Assembly: GCF_032854445.1 (NCBI RefSeq)
Contig: NC_088301.1
Location: 22,191,808 to 22,251,807 of the forward strand
Direction: 5' to 3'
Length of the DNA stretch: 60,000 bases
Source of the DNA: Liolophura sinensis
Taxonomy: Eukaryota > Mollusca > Polyplacophora > Chitonida > Chitonidae
Part shown: in pieces, positions 31,384 to 46,300 of the stretch
Layout: each line of letters starts with the position of its first letter
How positions within the stretch are numbered: the stretch's first letter is position 1
Notes under the pieces: model-generated
Database searches by the model: none
The model's input: only the letters and a program-made list of their open reading frames with translations
Told to the model about the DNA's origin: nothing
Program-made: the position numbers and the translations under genes

Positions 31384-34300
31384 CTGCAGAGAAATTCAAA
31401 ACAGTGAGCCAAAATAGACATTTATACCTTAGCATGATCAGGGCTACATCGGTGGGTTGGCCAATTTCACAGCTTCCCAAAAGGTATAATTTCATCAATC
31501 TACACAGAATAATGTCTTCACAATATGCTTGAATAACTCCTTGCAAACATGCGAAAAGGTTGAAGAATTACGGTACACCATGATCTGATGACTGAGACAA
31601 AAACACATAGAGACAGGCTATGTACATGCATATACTGAACATATATTTTACAATCCAGATTATCTAGAACAATTTGCATCTATCGTTTAAACACAAAAGC
31701 ATGTATTTGTGTGTCCAGGAGTATCATTTATTTACATGTATACATTTGAGGGTTCTTTCATGCCAACAATTTTTTGTTTATTCGATAAGCATGGTTGAAA
31801 GTCTACAAATTCTTTGTTCATGGCCGGTTTTGAACCAGCATCTTGTGTGTCACAGCCACTGAAATCAAAAACAATTAACTACTAAACATGCACAATCATC
31901 AACAGGTATATCCTGCCGCATCACTACAATTACAAGATATTTATTTTTCACTTACACTATGGTGATCAGTTTTATTGAGGTTGATTGAGGGTGGAGAAAA
32001 AACCCATTGGCCTTTGGCGAGTTAATGACAAACTTTCTAATGTACAGCAGAGTCTAAGCACTATTCTAAGTCACCTGATTGATGAAGCTGTAGTAGACGA
32101 GGTCATCAGCCGAGCCAAAAGGAGTCTAAGCACTATTACAACTCAACTCGATGATATGAAGTCGAGACTAAGCACCATTATAACTCATATTGATGATAAA
32201 ACCGTACTGGATGAGGTCATCAGCCGAGCCAAATGGAGTCAAAGAACTATTACAACTCACCTCGTTGATGAAGCCGTAGTGGACGAGTTCATCAGCCAAG
32301 CCAAACGAGGTGTCTTCCTCTGACATATCACACTGTAACTGACGATTCATCCGGTCATCCATCTTGAGTAGTAGCTCCAGCTGAAGCGCCGCCCCTTCCT
32401 CTGCCCGACGCACCTGATGGGAATAAATCACCAGTCAAATCGCAGCAAAGCCTAACAGTTACTCAACACTGGTCTCACCTTACCACTTTTTCGGAAGACA
32501 GACTGATATCGCAACTTCAAAATGTTTACCTGGTGGTTACACAGCACTAGCTGCAACTGGCCAGCCAATTTCCCAAATGGTCTCGTGAGTTATCACACAG
32601 TCTTACATTTATTTATCTATCTGATCTGTGTTTTACGCAGTACTCAAGAATGCTTCACTTATACAACAATGACCAGTATTATTGTGGGAAGAAATCAGGC
32701 AGAGCCCAAAGGAAAACCCCATGTACGAACTGAAAAAAGAAGCCAGCTTGAACTCACAGCAAGCCCAATGATGAGAGGTTCCTGGGTCATTACGCTGCGC
32801 TGGCGCACCAACCACCTTGGCCAGGTGGATATATTCTCTCCCAGCTAAACACATGCACACTGCTGATATATGCAATGTACATTACAGACACACTCATTAG
32901 GCAAATTTTTCCCTCAGTAGCAGTCAGAGAGTTATGTCGTTTGTGACACAGACAATGTCATGTTATTTTGGAAATTTTTTGAGGATTTTGTGTTGCTCGA
33001 TTGATCAACTTCAGCCATTTCCATCATCAGAATTCAACAGAGCAGACACTACATACAGGGAGTGGAACTTCCACTTTCTTTTCTATTTTATCTGCCATGC
33101 TTGATATGCCTGCAAAGTACTTGCAGACCATTTTAAACCAAATAATCACTCGCTAAATCTGTGAATATTCAATAAAATATTATTAAAAACTGATAGAGTT
33201 AAAAAATTCTGAAGAGACAGGAAACAAAAATCAATGCCTGTCACCTGACAGGTGAGTGAGTGCTTGGGGTTTAGCATCGTACTTAACAATTATGACGACG
33301 AAGGAGTCCTTAGAGTGCATGTAATGTGCCTCATTGTTGCAGGACGGATTTCCACCGCTCTTTTGTCTAGTGCTGCTTCACTGAGATCACTTACCGCAGG
33401 TAAGTAAAAAAAAACACATAGCCCAGCCCAGCCCAGTCCAGCCCAGCCCCGCCCCGCCCAGCCCAGCCCCGTCCAAGCCATTATACTGATACGGATCAAC
33501 CAGTCAGTGCAATATCCCCTTAATGTTGAACGCCAAGTAAGGAAGTTAAAACTTTCACTTTTAAGGTCTTAGGTGTGCACCGACCCAGGATCTACCCAGG
33601 ATTGAGCCCAGATCTACCGTTTCCGAATCAGACGCTCTACCGACTGTGCTATTGGTAAGTCACAGATCAAACCAAACCAATCATTTCACTCCCTGTATGG
33701 TGAACCACCATCAGCCTCCTTCAATCTGATGCGAAACCTACCTCACAGGAAACCTGCATCACCATCCTAGTTTCCACATCCATTGGCTCTGGTGTCTCAG
33801 ACTTCACAGACTCTGCTACCTCCGGAGTTACTGCCCTTGGTCTGGCCAATGGGGGCTGCGACATGGCAAACGCCGTGAGTGGATAGATACCATTCCTAGA
33901 TAACACACATCACAAACCCCTGAAATTATATCCTTATATCTATATTCAATGGGGTTTGACAATGTTGACAAGAATGTTTCACTGACACCATATCTCTCAG
34001 TTGGACTGTCCGGAGTAAACCACAATCCACAATGGCAAGTAGCTAACGGACTTACCCACCTGTGACTGTCACCTGCAGAACAAACTCAATATGTCTGCCT
34101 TAGTGGCGAAAGACAAGTGATCTCAACAGCCTACAAGTACTGTCAACCAAGGCTCCGTGGACAATGGAGGCAAGGGAACTCAAGGAAGCCTTGCCCAAGA
34201 ATGGAAATGATTTATTAAATTTGGTGCTGGAACTTACATTTTTCCAGTATTTATTTGATTGGTGTTTTACGCAACATTCAAGAATACTTCACTTATATGA

Positions 34301-37300
34301 TGGTGTGTAGCATTATGGTGGAAACCCACGACCATGCGCAGGTTGGGTGGTACTGAGCCAACGACTCCTCTCTCCTAGTCGTCGATAGCGAAGTATTTTG
34401 ATCGCTCAACATGGGCTTGTCCCTGTGCATTCGTTTACACTCACAAATTACTTATAAAATTTTAACCTATTCTGAAGGTTTTACAATATACTGACCTTAC
34501 ATCCTCCAGGAATTTCTCTAGCTCTAGCGCTGGGACTTGGGAAAATCTGAAAGAGGCAAACATACATGGTTGTATTAACCAGACTTGGTTTATGTCACTG
34601 ATACATGTGTATCAATAGATCAAATGACCAAAACATTTTGTCCCCAAAAGTGCGTTTCCAAAGGTTAGTAAATGTCACAAAATATTGATTTTTGGCAGAC
34701 ATTCCCATGCACAGCAGACGAGGGAGCCAGTCTGAGCTGAACGGTAGCAATGTTTCACAGTAACTGCACTGGTGACAGGCTTTTAGGTCACTGCGCTACG
34801 CTGATGCTAACCACCTCATCTATGAAGGCCCCATTTTTCCAGCAGGACTTCATCCTACCTTCCAAACAAGCTACAAAACACCTTTCTAAGACCAACACAA
34901 CTCAGATAAAGTGAGCAACTGTGTCACGGGCAAAATAGTAGGTGATGAAGAATCTCACTCTCTGGACACAAAATAAAGGCGAGTCATCTGGTGTTGTGTT
35001 TAGTAATTATTACCCAGACAGTCACCAAAGCTTTCTGGTAACGAAAATCAAAGCGTTCCTAGGTCATTCTTAAATTTTGTTCAGGAGAGGCAGTTAATGA
35101 AAACTGTGTACAAGTATCATCATAAAATCCCTTCTTAAACTTGCTACAGCTGAATAAATTGGAATGGCAAGGTAACAGGATCACAGTATGATGTTAATCT
35201 TCAATATTTTCAACCGCTTATGCACTTTTTTTCAGTGGAAATTATGCAAACTGTTATAAAAATGATACTAAAATGATTTGCTTGAGTCACTAAAGATGCA
35301 AGCTTCATAAAACTGTGCAAACTATTTCTCTACACCCCATGGTTCTGTCAGAAAGTTTTAAAATATTGGTTAAATATTGTTGAAAAGATTGAAGAATAAG
35401 GGTAGCTCAAAATTTTAACCATTTAAATTGATACATTCATTTCTGTTACTTTAGGTGAAATTTGTTGTACAATAACTTATCCGGAAGTTACTTCGTAACA
35501 TCAGAAATAAGAATTCAAAAGTGATGTGAAATTTTGAAATATTTTATCAGAAGGTATAGAGAGCACTAACTTCCATTGCACTGGTTCTCGGCCGTCGTTA
35601 TGCACAATCTCTGCGACAACTTTGTTTGCATCTGTCTGGGATAAGTACGCATTATCCGTCATGTTCTCGGGTAATATATCTATAGGAAAAATGGAAGATA
35701 GAGACATAAGGTCAGTTAAAGATATGCTACAGGTGATGCCTTAAGTTTAAACTTACAGTACAAACAGCCATACAATTAACACTAAATGCTGCAGCTGCTG
35801 CATGTACATTTCAGTATTTCACTTTAAATTAAAACTAGCAGATTTACTACCTCAAAAGAGCTTAAAAATACAAAGACATATTATTCTTTTGATGATGTTG
35901 TGATTTACTTACGTGTAAGAATTTCAAAAAAAAAAAAAAACAGAGAAATACAATTTGATTTATTTTACTGGTATTTTTATGCCGTACTCGAGAATATTTC
36001 ACTTATACGACAGCGGTCAGAATTATGGTGGGAGGAAACAGGGTGGAGCCCGGGGTAAAGAAAAATACAAGGACATATTCTTTTGATGATGTTGATTTTA
36101 TCATCAACATGCCAACTTACATCAGCCACACAATCTTAAGAGATTTTTCTGAACTAGTCAGTAGTGACCCAGAGGGTATGAGTGACATCACATCCATATT
36201 TTTTGCTTGATGAAACCTATTAGTCTATATGTGTTAAATACTTGAGGTGATGTTACTGAACTCAGTATGGCCAGAAAAGGCCTCCGCAGTAATCAAAATT
36301 ACTATTCTAATGGAAAATGTTTAATGGTCTTTCATCTGACATATATTTCACGATGGTGTTTTCTTTGCCTTTAAGGACCTTGACAAAATAAAGGTACTCA
36401 CACAAATTTTTGACAAAGCTATGAGCCGCCACCAGTTTCAACGAGTGAACTTCAAATAGCACTTGATGGAATAACAACTCCCGCGCTTTGGGGCGCCGCC
36501 GTGGGTCTTTTTCCAGACACTGAAGGATGAAATTCTAAAGGGAGGCAGAAAGAAACCCAAAACAATTAATGAAAACATCTAAAATAGTAAAGCAATGTCT
36601 GACTCATTTATTGATTTGATTAGTGTTTTATGTCATATTATATATTTCACTATAATATGATGGCAGCCAGCATTATGGTCTGAAGAAACCAGGCAGAGCA
36701 CATGAGAAACCCATGACCATCTGCAGGTTGTTGGCAGACCTTCCCACATACGTTCAGAAAGAACACGTGTATATATCAGGTGGGCGTAAAAAAATGCATC
36801 ATACTTTGATGCTGCATTGCTCCATTATCTTTTGTTCAAACCCTTTCAAACTTTAGACATTCAAATGGCATGATGTTGTTAATATACTGACCAATTTTCA
36901 AGGTCATAGCTTGAGTATTTTGTTAATCTGAAAGCATAGCCTGAAAAATGCACGTTCCAGTGACCTGTCAGGTGTCACAAGTAAAGCGCGAGTAAATCAA
37001 GTGTTGTCTGGAAAAATGTGTCAGAGAAACCCTTCTGCCAGATAAGCACAAGTTTTGCTGAATTAAGATAGTTTTCTCTGTAGCAGACAAGGAATTGATC
37101 ACCTTTTCAAGTAAAACAAGGTAGAACATCTTTTAATGTCCGGAACATGCATTTTTGACTGCGTTTTGATTTTGGTCCCATGAACAAAAATCTTAAAGGA
37201 TGAAATTGAAACTTGGAGTGTATATTTAGGACATAATGGGTTTTGAGTGTGTACATTTTTAGAAGGTTTTGTACTTCAAAGTACAGCCCATTTCTTTATG

Positions 37301-40300
37301 CCCACCCGATATACCTGTGTAACGTGTGTGTAACTTGTGTATATAACCTGTGTTCATACATGTACATGTCTTACAAAGTCAACGCCTCGTTACACTGATC
37401 AGGCCTTCGACCTATGAGGTCGCATGTTCAACTTCAGGTCTTGCTGTTTCAGTTGCAGTGTGGGTCTAAGTCAAGTGGACTGTCAGAAACATCACGAAGG
37501 TCAGTGGTTTTCCCCACTCATAAAGCAGACAATCATCTTATAAGTGAAAACTTTCTCAAGCACAGTGTTTCACACGAAGCAATCATATTGCAAAGACGAA
37601 AGTAAAACAGCATAGGTTATTATGCTGGCCAAGATGAGAGGTACATTGTACAATAACTTATTGTAACTTCTCTGGGGTCAGGTTCTACTCTCTATCAAGA
37701 GATCCAAGCAATCCCATTAAATTCAGAACTGAGTGAAGGCATTACCCTTTGCACAGGATTGTCCACCGAGTCCAGGGTTTTCTGTATGGCTTCAGGGGTC
37801 ACCTTCCCAGCTTCACCATTACCATGGAGCTCCAAGGCAGCCATCTGAATACAAAACATCTCTATTATTGTTCACTTGCAGCAAAAATGACTGAACAATT
37901 TCAACTCAAATTATCAAATTTGAATTAGAATTTCATTCGGTGAAACAGGTAAGGTGCAGCAAAAAACATTTTGAAGAATATATCCCCCCAAAATGTTGCT
38001 TGCTACTTGTAGTCATTTTTGCTAATCCAAATGACAACACACCTTAGATTTCAAAGACTGGTCATTCAAAAGTGTATTTGTACATGTGCCTAGGCTTAGT
38101 ATTAACTTCAGTGTAGATTAAAGACTCTTTAGTTTTGCTTTAGCCCAAAACTGGCATTAAGACTTAGGAAAGACTTACAGGATAAATGAAATGCCTGGTT
38201 TTTAGGATCAGGCCTAAAATGTCGTCATGGTAGTTAATGGCTTACTTAGCTAACTGCACATCATGAAACTGGCCCAAGTACCATAAATCTGTATGTACCA
38301 CTTACACAGAGTTGAGGATTAAAACTTTCTTCCCTTGAATATAGACACATGTAACAGAAAGCTGTCAACCAATATGTAAACTCACATGTCATTCCACAGA
38401 TATTTAAAGAGTTACTCCAGTGTCCAGACCTGTATGTCTTAGAAGTAGAGTTAAATGATAAGAATGGTCTAAATTGCCTTACCAAATCTTTGGAAAATTG
38501 TATCATATTAAAACTGCTGTTGGTAGGTTTCGAAGAGTAATACGGAAACAAAAGTTTCTGTAGATCCCAATTTTGCCTGGTGTGACGTTACCCAGGAACC
38601 CTTGGTGTCACCCATTGCTGACGTATAGCCACGATGTCCTACTTTCAAATGCACATGGCATTATTTCAGCATTACTGCCTTACTCTACATCATATCTGCC
38701 TGATTCGTTGTCACATGTGGAAGATTATCATGCCATAACAGGAAAATTTTACGGAAACTGCCGAAGATCTTTGTTTCTGAGGTATTTTCATTCAAGTATT
38801 TATTCACTTATTTATTTAGTCTTTTTGAAGAGTGGTGTTAGCTCTGTCGTATAGGGTATCGTTCGTATCATTTTAATATTTCCGCCTGATTTCTCTTGGG
38901 ACTGAAGTAGCACTTTATAGTAAACCTTTCCGCAAAACTCAAACTGACCCTTGGCTACCACCATACGAGCACCCAAGTGCAGAAAGGCTGTATAAAACAC
39001 AGATTTGTATCTTTAACTAAGGACAGCTTACTTCCAGAGCACACATCCCAAAAGAGTAGATATCCACAGCTGTGGTAACAGGATCCACACCTAACAAACA
39101 AAACACAATTAAAGTATAAAAGCCAAGTAACAGAGTAACAAAGCAGTTATCACATAGCCTAAATGACCTAAAATTTTGACAACAAAAGTGTATGTTTACA
39201 GGCAAACAAATGTGACAAAATATTTATTCTGGTGCTGAAACTTACAATTTTCCAGTAGAATATCATCCCATGTTTCAAGTAAACCTGTAAACACCTTCCT
39301 AAAATCAACATAACTCGCAGAATCAGGAAAAAGTTAGCCATCGAAGAAACTTATTTAGGGTAATTTCAATAAGTTACCGCTAACAACAGTAGGCCAGAAA
39401 ATAAAACCAAATTACCTGTCATGACTGGGTAATATGTCATAGTCAGCTTTTCCACATAGGCTGTCAGGTTTGTACTGGACAAGAAAGTTTTCAAAATTGT
39501 TCTTATCTGAAAGGCATTTAGTGCCTTAATGAACGAAATGAAGACGCTTGTGCCTGTGGTAACACACTGTCCTTCATAGGGCACACAGAAAACCTGCTGA
39601 TACGAGACACTGGCATGTGGCTTCCTCAGTCAATTGCAGCGAGAAAAGTCTTACCCTAGAGCGCCACAAGGGCCAGGGGCTGACGTCCATACTTAGTTTA
39701 TAACATGTACACACCACCATCTTCAGAGATACACAGTACTTGTTCTTACAAAGTTTATAACATGAACTCATCTTGAGTACACAGTCCATGTTCTTACAGG
39801 GTTTATAACAAGAACATTCACCTTCAGTATACAGTGCATGTTCGTATAGGGTGTATAACATGAACTCACCTGTAGTATACAGTGCATGTTCTTATAGGGT
39901 TTATAACAAGAACATTCACCTTCAGTATACAGTGCATGTTCGTATAGGGTGTATAACATGAACTCACCTGTAGCATACAGTCCATGTTCTTACAGGGTTT
40001 ATAACAAGAACATTCACCTTTAGTATACAGTGCATGTTCGTATAGGGTGTATAACATGAACTCATCTTGAATATACATACATGTACATGTAGCATTTTCT
40101 TACAGGGTTTACAATATGAACTCACCTTTAGTATACAGTGCATGTTCATATAGGGTGTATAACATGAACTCACCTTGAGTATACACACATGTACATGTAG
40201 CATTTCGCTACAGGGTTTATAACATGAACTCACCTTGAGTATACAGTGCATGTTCTTATAGGGTTTATAACATGAACTCACCTGTAGTATACAGTGCATG

Positions 40301-43300
40301 TTCTTATAGGGTTTATAACATGAAAATTCACCTTCAGTATACAGTGCATGTTCGTATAGGGTGTATAACATGAACTCACCTTGAGTATACAGTGCATGTT
40401 CTTGTAGGTTTTCGAGTATGACATTAAACCCCAAGCACTCACTCACTCACTTATACTCACCTTGAGTATACAATGCATGTTCTTATAGGGTTTATATTAT
40501 GAACTCACCCTTAGTATACACACATGTAGCATTTGCTTACACGGTTTATCGATAACGTGTACATGTACACACCCCTGTACTCAGGAGCTACAAAGAGCAT
40601 TTTGTTATAGGGATTATCTATTACTCAAAGCCCACTACCTCCAAATATGCGGCTTCCCCATGGCTAGTCTCCACGGCACAGTACACATTACGTCACTTGT
40701 AGAACCTCGCGCCACTTGGTGGAGAAATATGCCAATCTCTTGGGTGGAAATTGTGAACTCAATCATGGGAAATCTAACTTAAAACAGCTGAAACTCTGTA
40801 TTTGAAAACTACAATTTTACTGATCATTGTTGCTATACACTTAAAAACTAGACTGTTCTTATATTTCCAAAAAAACGTCAAACAATTACTATCAAAGACA
40901 CTGTTGTCCTTTTACAAAACTTTCTGTTGTTGTAATTTTTCAAGACAACCATGTTTGGAACCCATCATGAATCAGCCGTTTCTCAAACATTTGCTGTGCA
41001 ATAGAGAGAAAGAAAAATACATGGCTGCACAGATATGTCACATAATGTGTTAGAGGTTGAAGAAAAGTGTAAAGTGCCATGGAGAATAGCTATAGGGAAG
41101 TTGCATACTTCTCAGTAATGGACTTCTACTATTCATAATAGCATCTCCACACTCATTACAGTGCATGGTCTTACAGGGTTTATATATCTATAACATGACC
41201 CATACTGTGCAGTGCATGTTCTACATATAATTTATAACATGAACGCACCGCCATACTCTGGAGCTATACAGTGCATGTTTTTCAGATCTTCTCTATACGT
41301 CTTCACGTGGTGATGTATAGCATCAGGGGCCACGGAACCTATCTTGATCAGACCATTCTGTTGGATGAATACCGTATCACAGGTGAGGTTGCCGTGAATG
41401 ATGGGCGGATCACAGGAATGTAAGTAACTGTGGACAACAGAAACAGCCAAACCCTACCTCAGTAAAAACAGCCGGCAATAAAGACAATTAAATACATAAT
41501 GATACCGTACAAAAACAAGAATTTTGGAAGTATTCCGAGAGCATGATCCTTATTGGTTTGAGCTGTGAGAATAACAGCTATGTTCAAGTTCAAATATCCA
41601 AATAAAAAGGGTAATTCTGCTGATTATGGACAAACAGCCAAATACTCAAACATGGTCAGGAAGTTTCTAGTTTTAAAATAACCAACTGTTCTACAGAGAG
41701 TCACAAGAACTGTCAAAGGCCTTACAGTAGCAGCACAAAAAAAGACATAATTTTGTTAAATTAAAGACGAACTTGATCTATAATTTTAATATTTGGTAAG
41801 TCATCTACCAAATATCAACTTAATTCAATACAATAAACTGTTCTGAAAGTCCAGAAAACAACTGGTAACATTCGGGGACTAATAAGAGAGTTCAAAACTT
41901 GAAAAAAAAAAACAGTCACAAAGAACAAAAATAAAGTATAGACATCAAAACAGGTTAGATATTTACATCATACTCAAAACAATTTGACAAGGATGTATAC
42001 CAGTATGATAGCAGTCAACTTTCTCAAGGACAGAGGAAACCAAGCAGACCTTGGTTATAACAAGTCTGCTGAAATGCTCCACTGCAAAATCTGTTCACGA
42101 TTATTACATAATCAGAATAGTGAGAAAAGTTCTCACTAAGCCAAAAAAACAATTCACCTTACCAATCGCCTGTAGTCAATCAGCTTTGAAGGTGGAGAAA
42201 ACATAAAAATTACAAGAAGTCCAGATGAAAGAGCCTGAAAAGTTAGTGGTAAATGTGGTCTTCAATATTTTTTTTTTGAAGTTTTCTTTACAGAGAAAGA
42301 CATTTAAAAATAATTTTTATATGGTGGATATTTGGGACTACCTGTTGGTATTATCATAATTCAAATCAAATGCATATGTTTGGATATACACAACAAATTT
42401 ACATTCAATTAAATTTATTAGACAAAGTATCACATCCTTATTTGGGATATTATTATGCAACAATGACAAATACCAAAAGCTGATCCCAAATACCCACCAT
42501 GCAAAAGTATTTTTGAAATACCCTTTTCTCCTCCTCTAAAAAAAATCCCTCCAAAAAATTGCAGATCATATTTGCAAAGAACTTTCAACTTTGACTCTCT
42601 TTCATCTGATTCTGACATCATTTTTATGTTTTCTTCTTCAAGCCTGTTAACCTTTGAGGTGCATAAAGACAGGTCACTGCTGTAGTGTAAAACAGATAAA
42701 TATTTCATAACAAAACGATCATAAACCATGTACTCTGTACTTACCTCAAAGCAGATAAAATCTGTGTGCACCATTTTTTCCACCCCTGCAAAGAGATGCT
42801 GTTGTAGATCAGAGGCAAATAATAATGCACTTCCTGAATACATCATTTGTAGCCTGTAGTAAGATCCCCTACTCTTAACCCTTTACCAAGGCTCTATTTA
42901 TTGACTTATGTATTTATTACACTTTATGCATGATTGGTGGTCAGTTTTGCAAAAGGAAGAAACTTGGGTGCTCGGGGTAAACCAATGACCTTTGGCAAGT
43001 TACTGATGAATTTTTCCAGTTGTGTGATGTACACACTGTATTAGTGGGAGTGGAATTAGTGCTTACTGTCCCCCAAGGCCATACCAACAAGGTGATCCTG
43101 AGGATTCACACATGCTCAAGGCCACGAACGAACCCACACCTGGTGTGTAATAGAGACTGACACTTTTCCTGATAGACCCTAGAAAGCATTTAACTTAACA
43201 CAACGACCAAAACACTGTGACAATCAAATGGCAAAAGCCAGTAGGAAATACTACAAGTCTTGTCATGACTATACGAGACAATGAGCACACGTTTCAAAGA

Positions 43301-46300
43301 AAACTCTTAGAATTAAAAATAAACAGAATCAACAATAAATAGAATTAACAATAAATATATGTATAATGAACAAAAAATAATATTAACAATATAAATAACA
43401 ATAAAAATAATTAACAAAAAATATAATTAGCAACAAATAAATATGTATGCCATACATATAAAATTATACAATACTGAAATTATGACTTCATGAAATATGT
43501 TCAATCTATTTTGCATTATGGAAGTAAACAGAATACCAAAACAGAATATACAATCTAGTGTCACATACTAAATGCGTGATAAAATGTCAATATTTTGCAA
43601 AATTTATGAATTAAATTACCGGTTATGGCTTAACGCCACTTTGGCAATATTGCAGCCATATCATGTCAAAAAATTCATAGATTAGTCTACAGATGCAAAC
43701 AGCATGCAATATTAGTTCGACGATAATACTCGCACTTGTTTTTCATATGAACATTGAATGAATTCACTCTGAAGCGGTGTTTGGCGACAACCAAGTGCAT
43801 GCGTTTTATACATAACATACATAAAAATCATGCCATTGAACAGTTAGGGGCTGGAGTGATTATTTTACTCCAATTTTACTTTGATTCCAAAGTTTATCCT
43901 AGCAAAAAGAATCCACCTGAAACTTAACCCTCTAGCCACAAACTACCCAGACATGTTAACACCGACCAACCAGCCAGCCATTCAGACTTCACCAATCTAT
44001 AGGCCCAATTTTCCTTTCTCAATTCAGCAAACTAGATGCATAGCTTGGATGGAAATTTTGAGGTCGTGGACTTTTGATTAATAGCTGAACATATTGAATC
44101 TCACGGACTGAACGCTTGCTGTGACGTCACTCTATTCAGAAAGCGTAATTTTTCCCTACAGAAGGTAAAGCAGCCGTACTTTCCTGAATTCGTCTGGCAG
44201 ATCTGAATTGTCTAGCCGAGCATAGTTTGGCCATGTCGCCATACATAAAGTATTAGAAATAAACATAGCCCCATGCTATCTGTTCACTTTTTATTCCCAC
44301 TCCTTCCCACAGTTAAATACAGAAATTGTTTATTATGTAACACTAATGCAACCGTTTAAGCAAGAGAAAGACCTCATAACTGTATATACCTGAATAACAA
44401 AGGCCTCCGCACTTCGCACCTTATCCTGTCTTATCCAGAAATGTACAGTTACTAGGTCTTTCTCTACACCAGCACTAGAGGGGTCACAAAGTTATAAAGT
44501 GTCATTAATGGCTTGATAACCTCACAGATTTTGAGACCATCAAAAATATTTTGTGTTCATCCATTAAGACAGTGTAGGTATTTATATTTTTGTAAAAAAA
44601 AAATTGTTTTGTCCATGTATACATATACATTATATACAGATAGATCAATGCAACTACAAAATGGAAACTACAGATATCCTAACCTTGGCTCTGCTCACTG
44701 ATACCTGTAATACAAAGATTTATATAATTTCATTAAATTAATGTATATTCTGTTTGTAATTATCTGTATTTACATTCTGCTACTTTTATATTTCATGTTT
44801 GTAAAACCAGTCAGACTGCTAATCTTTTTAAAGCGTTTTGTCAGAAAATATAAATCAAATCAACTTATTCCAATTGAAACAATAGTGCAAGACATAAGCA
44901 AAATTAGGAGGTGAAGCCTTTCACATGTATTGCTGTCCAAACATGGTACAACAAACAAATGGCAGCATTCCATAGCAGCAAATTCATGCAAACCGCTCAG
45001 ACATCTACAAAGTGGTTGGGTAGTTGTGTTAAATTAAGATTTATCAACTTATTATTCATTTTAATGCGTATATGAATTCATCACACTAGGCATAGATAAG
45101 GAATTAACAGATTTATTTTTGAGGTGGACAACCATTTTGAATCCTGTGATGTTATGGCTGGTTTTTGCGTTTATCCAAGTTCTATCACTTCCATTTTATA
45201 ACAAACAGAAAAATGACTGAACTCCACTGAACAGAGTTCACACGCTACATGTTGAATCAATATTGGTGTGTTTAAAGCCCAACTGAATTATCTCCCTTGA
45301 GGTTATCCCAGCACACAAAAGATGTATTTTTAGGACAGCGCTTTAATTTGGGGTCCGGTACCTCTGAAAATGGCTTATGTCAAATTTTTCAAAGATATAA
45401 GTACAGACGCATAAGTTGAAAATTGATGAAAAATACCAGATTCGGCAAACCCTGCTGAATGCGTACATGTATATGCAGACTTTGAAGAACTCACAGCAGT
45501 TCTGCGACTCTCAATAACCATGGAATGATGTCATGGTTTTTGTGTCCTACTGCCTGGAAAATAGTCAGTACTGTTGAGGCATAACTACAGACCACGTCTC
45601 CCTAAATATGTGTCAAAAACTAACCTTGTGATTACCGGAAAGCACTCGTATAAAAGGGAGGTAATTCAGTGAAGGCTTATCGACACAGTTTACCCATTCC
45701 TGTCTGATATGGCCTGACTGATTAACCAGGGCAAAGAACCAACCTTGAGCTGGAATGTTTTGTTGTTCTTCTTGGTTTTCTTCAGGAATAGTTTGAGAGA
45801 TCCAGAGGACATATATTCAGTGATGAAAATAACCTGTCGCAGAAAAAAATACAACAAGTTAATTTAGTCACTTATATGATTTGAGTTTCACACCATACTC
45901 AAGGCGGAAAAGAATACATGTGTTTCACTTATACCATGGTATAAGAGAAAACCAGGTTAGCCCTTCGATCATCCACACACTGGAACAACCGGAGAGAAAG
46001 CCAGCATGAGCTCGACTTGAATTCACAGTGCTCAATCATGTTGATTGAGTTCTGGGTTCACCATGTCCATGGTTACATAAACATAAACAATATAATGCCT
46101 TTCAAGAACATTCTACACAAAAGAAACTCATTATTTTGAGTAAATTTAAGATTTCATAATTTGGTGCTAGCATTGATTGTTTGGGTGCCAAAACTACTGA
46201 TGTCCAAATCATACATGTATGACATGATGATCAAAATCAACCTTAATCAGCTCCTGAAAAAGCGGTCTTAAAGTACACAAGCCTAAACACACCATGTTCC

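Larger units (their letters stand above)
42786..45743 (-). other. NRBP1 intron 4 of about 3 kb
   Basis: Contains a dispersed-repeat fragment at 42893-43180 (GATTGGTGGTCAGTTTTGC, ACCAATGACCTTTGGC), an A+T tract at 43315-43450 with many AACAATAAAT-like words, and the inverted partner of 5555-5745. No coding sequence seen. Confidence 0.6.

Noticed and set aside
31985-32323. Plus-strand 112-codon frame with DEAVVDEVISRAK repeats
   Set aside because: Antisense of the 72-bp NRBP1 exon 13 repeat. The sense strand carries the conserved protein.
39574-40446. Open frames with repeated NMHCIL and KVSSCY words on the minus strand
   Set aside because: They are read-through of the NRBP1 exon-junction array. 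Only the exon 6 part (KNMHCIAPEYG) is real coding sequence.
43881-44081. 66-codon frame with Pro/Thr-rich composition in NRBP1 intron 4
   Set aside because: No splice sites in a matching phase, no homology recognised, and the NRBP1 frame is complete without it.
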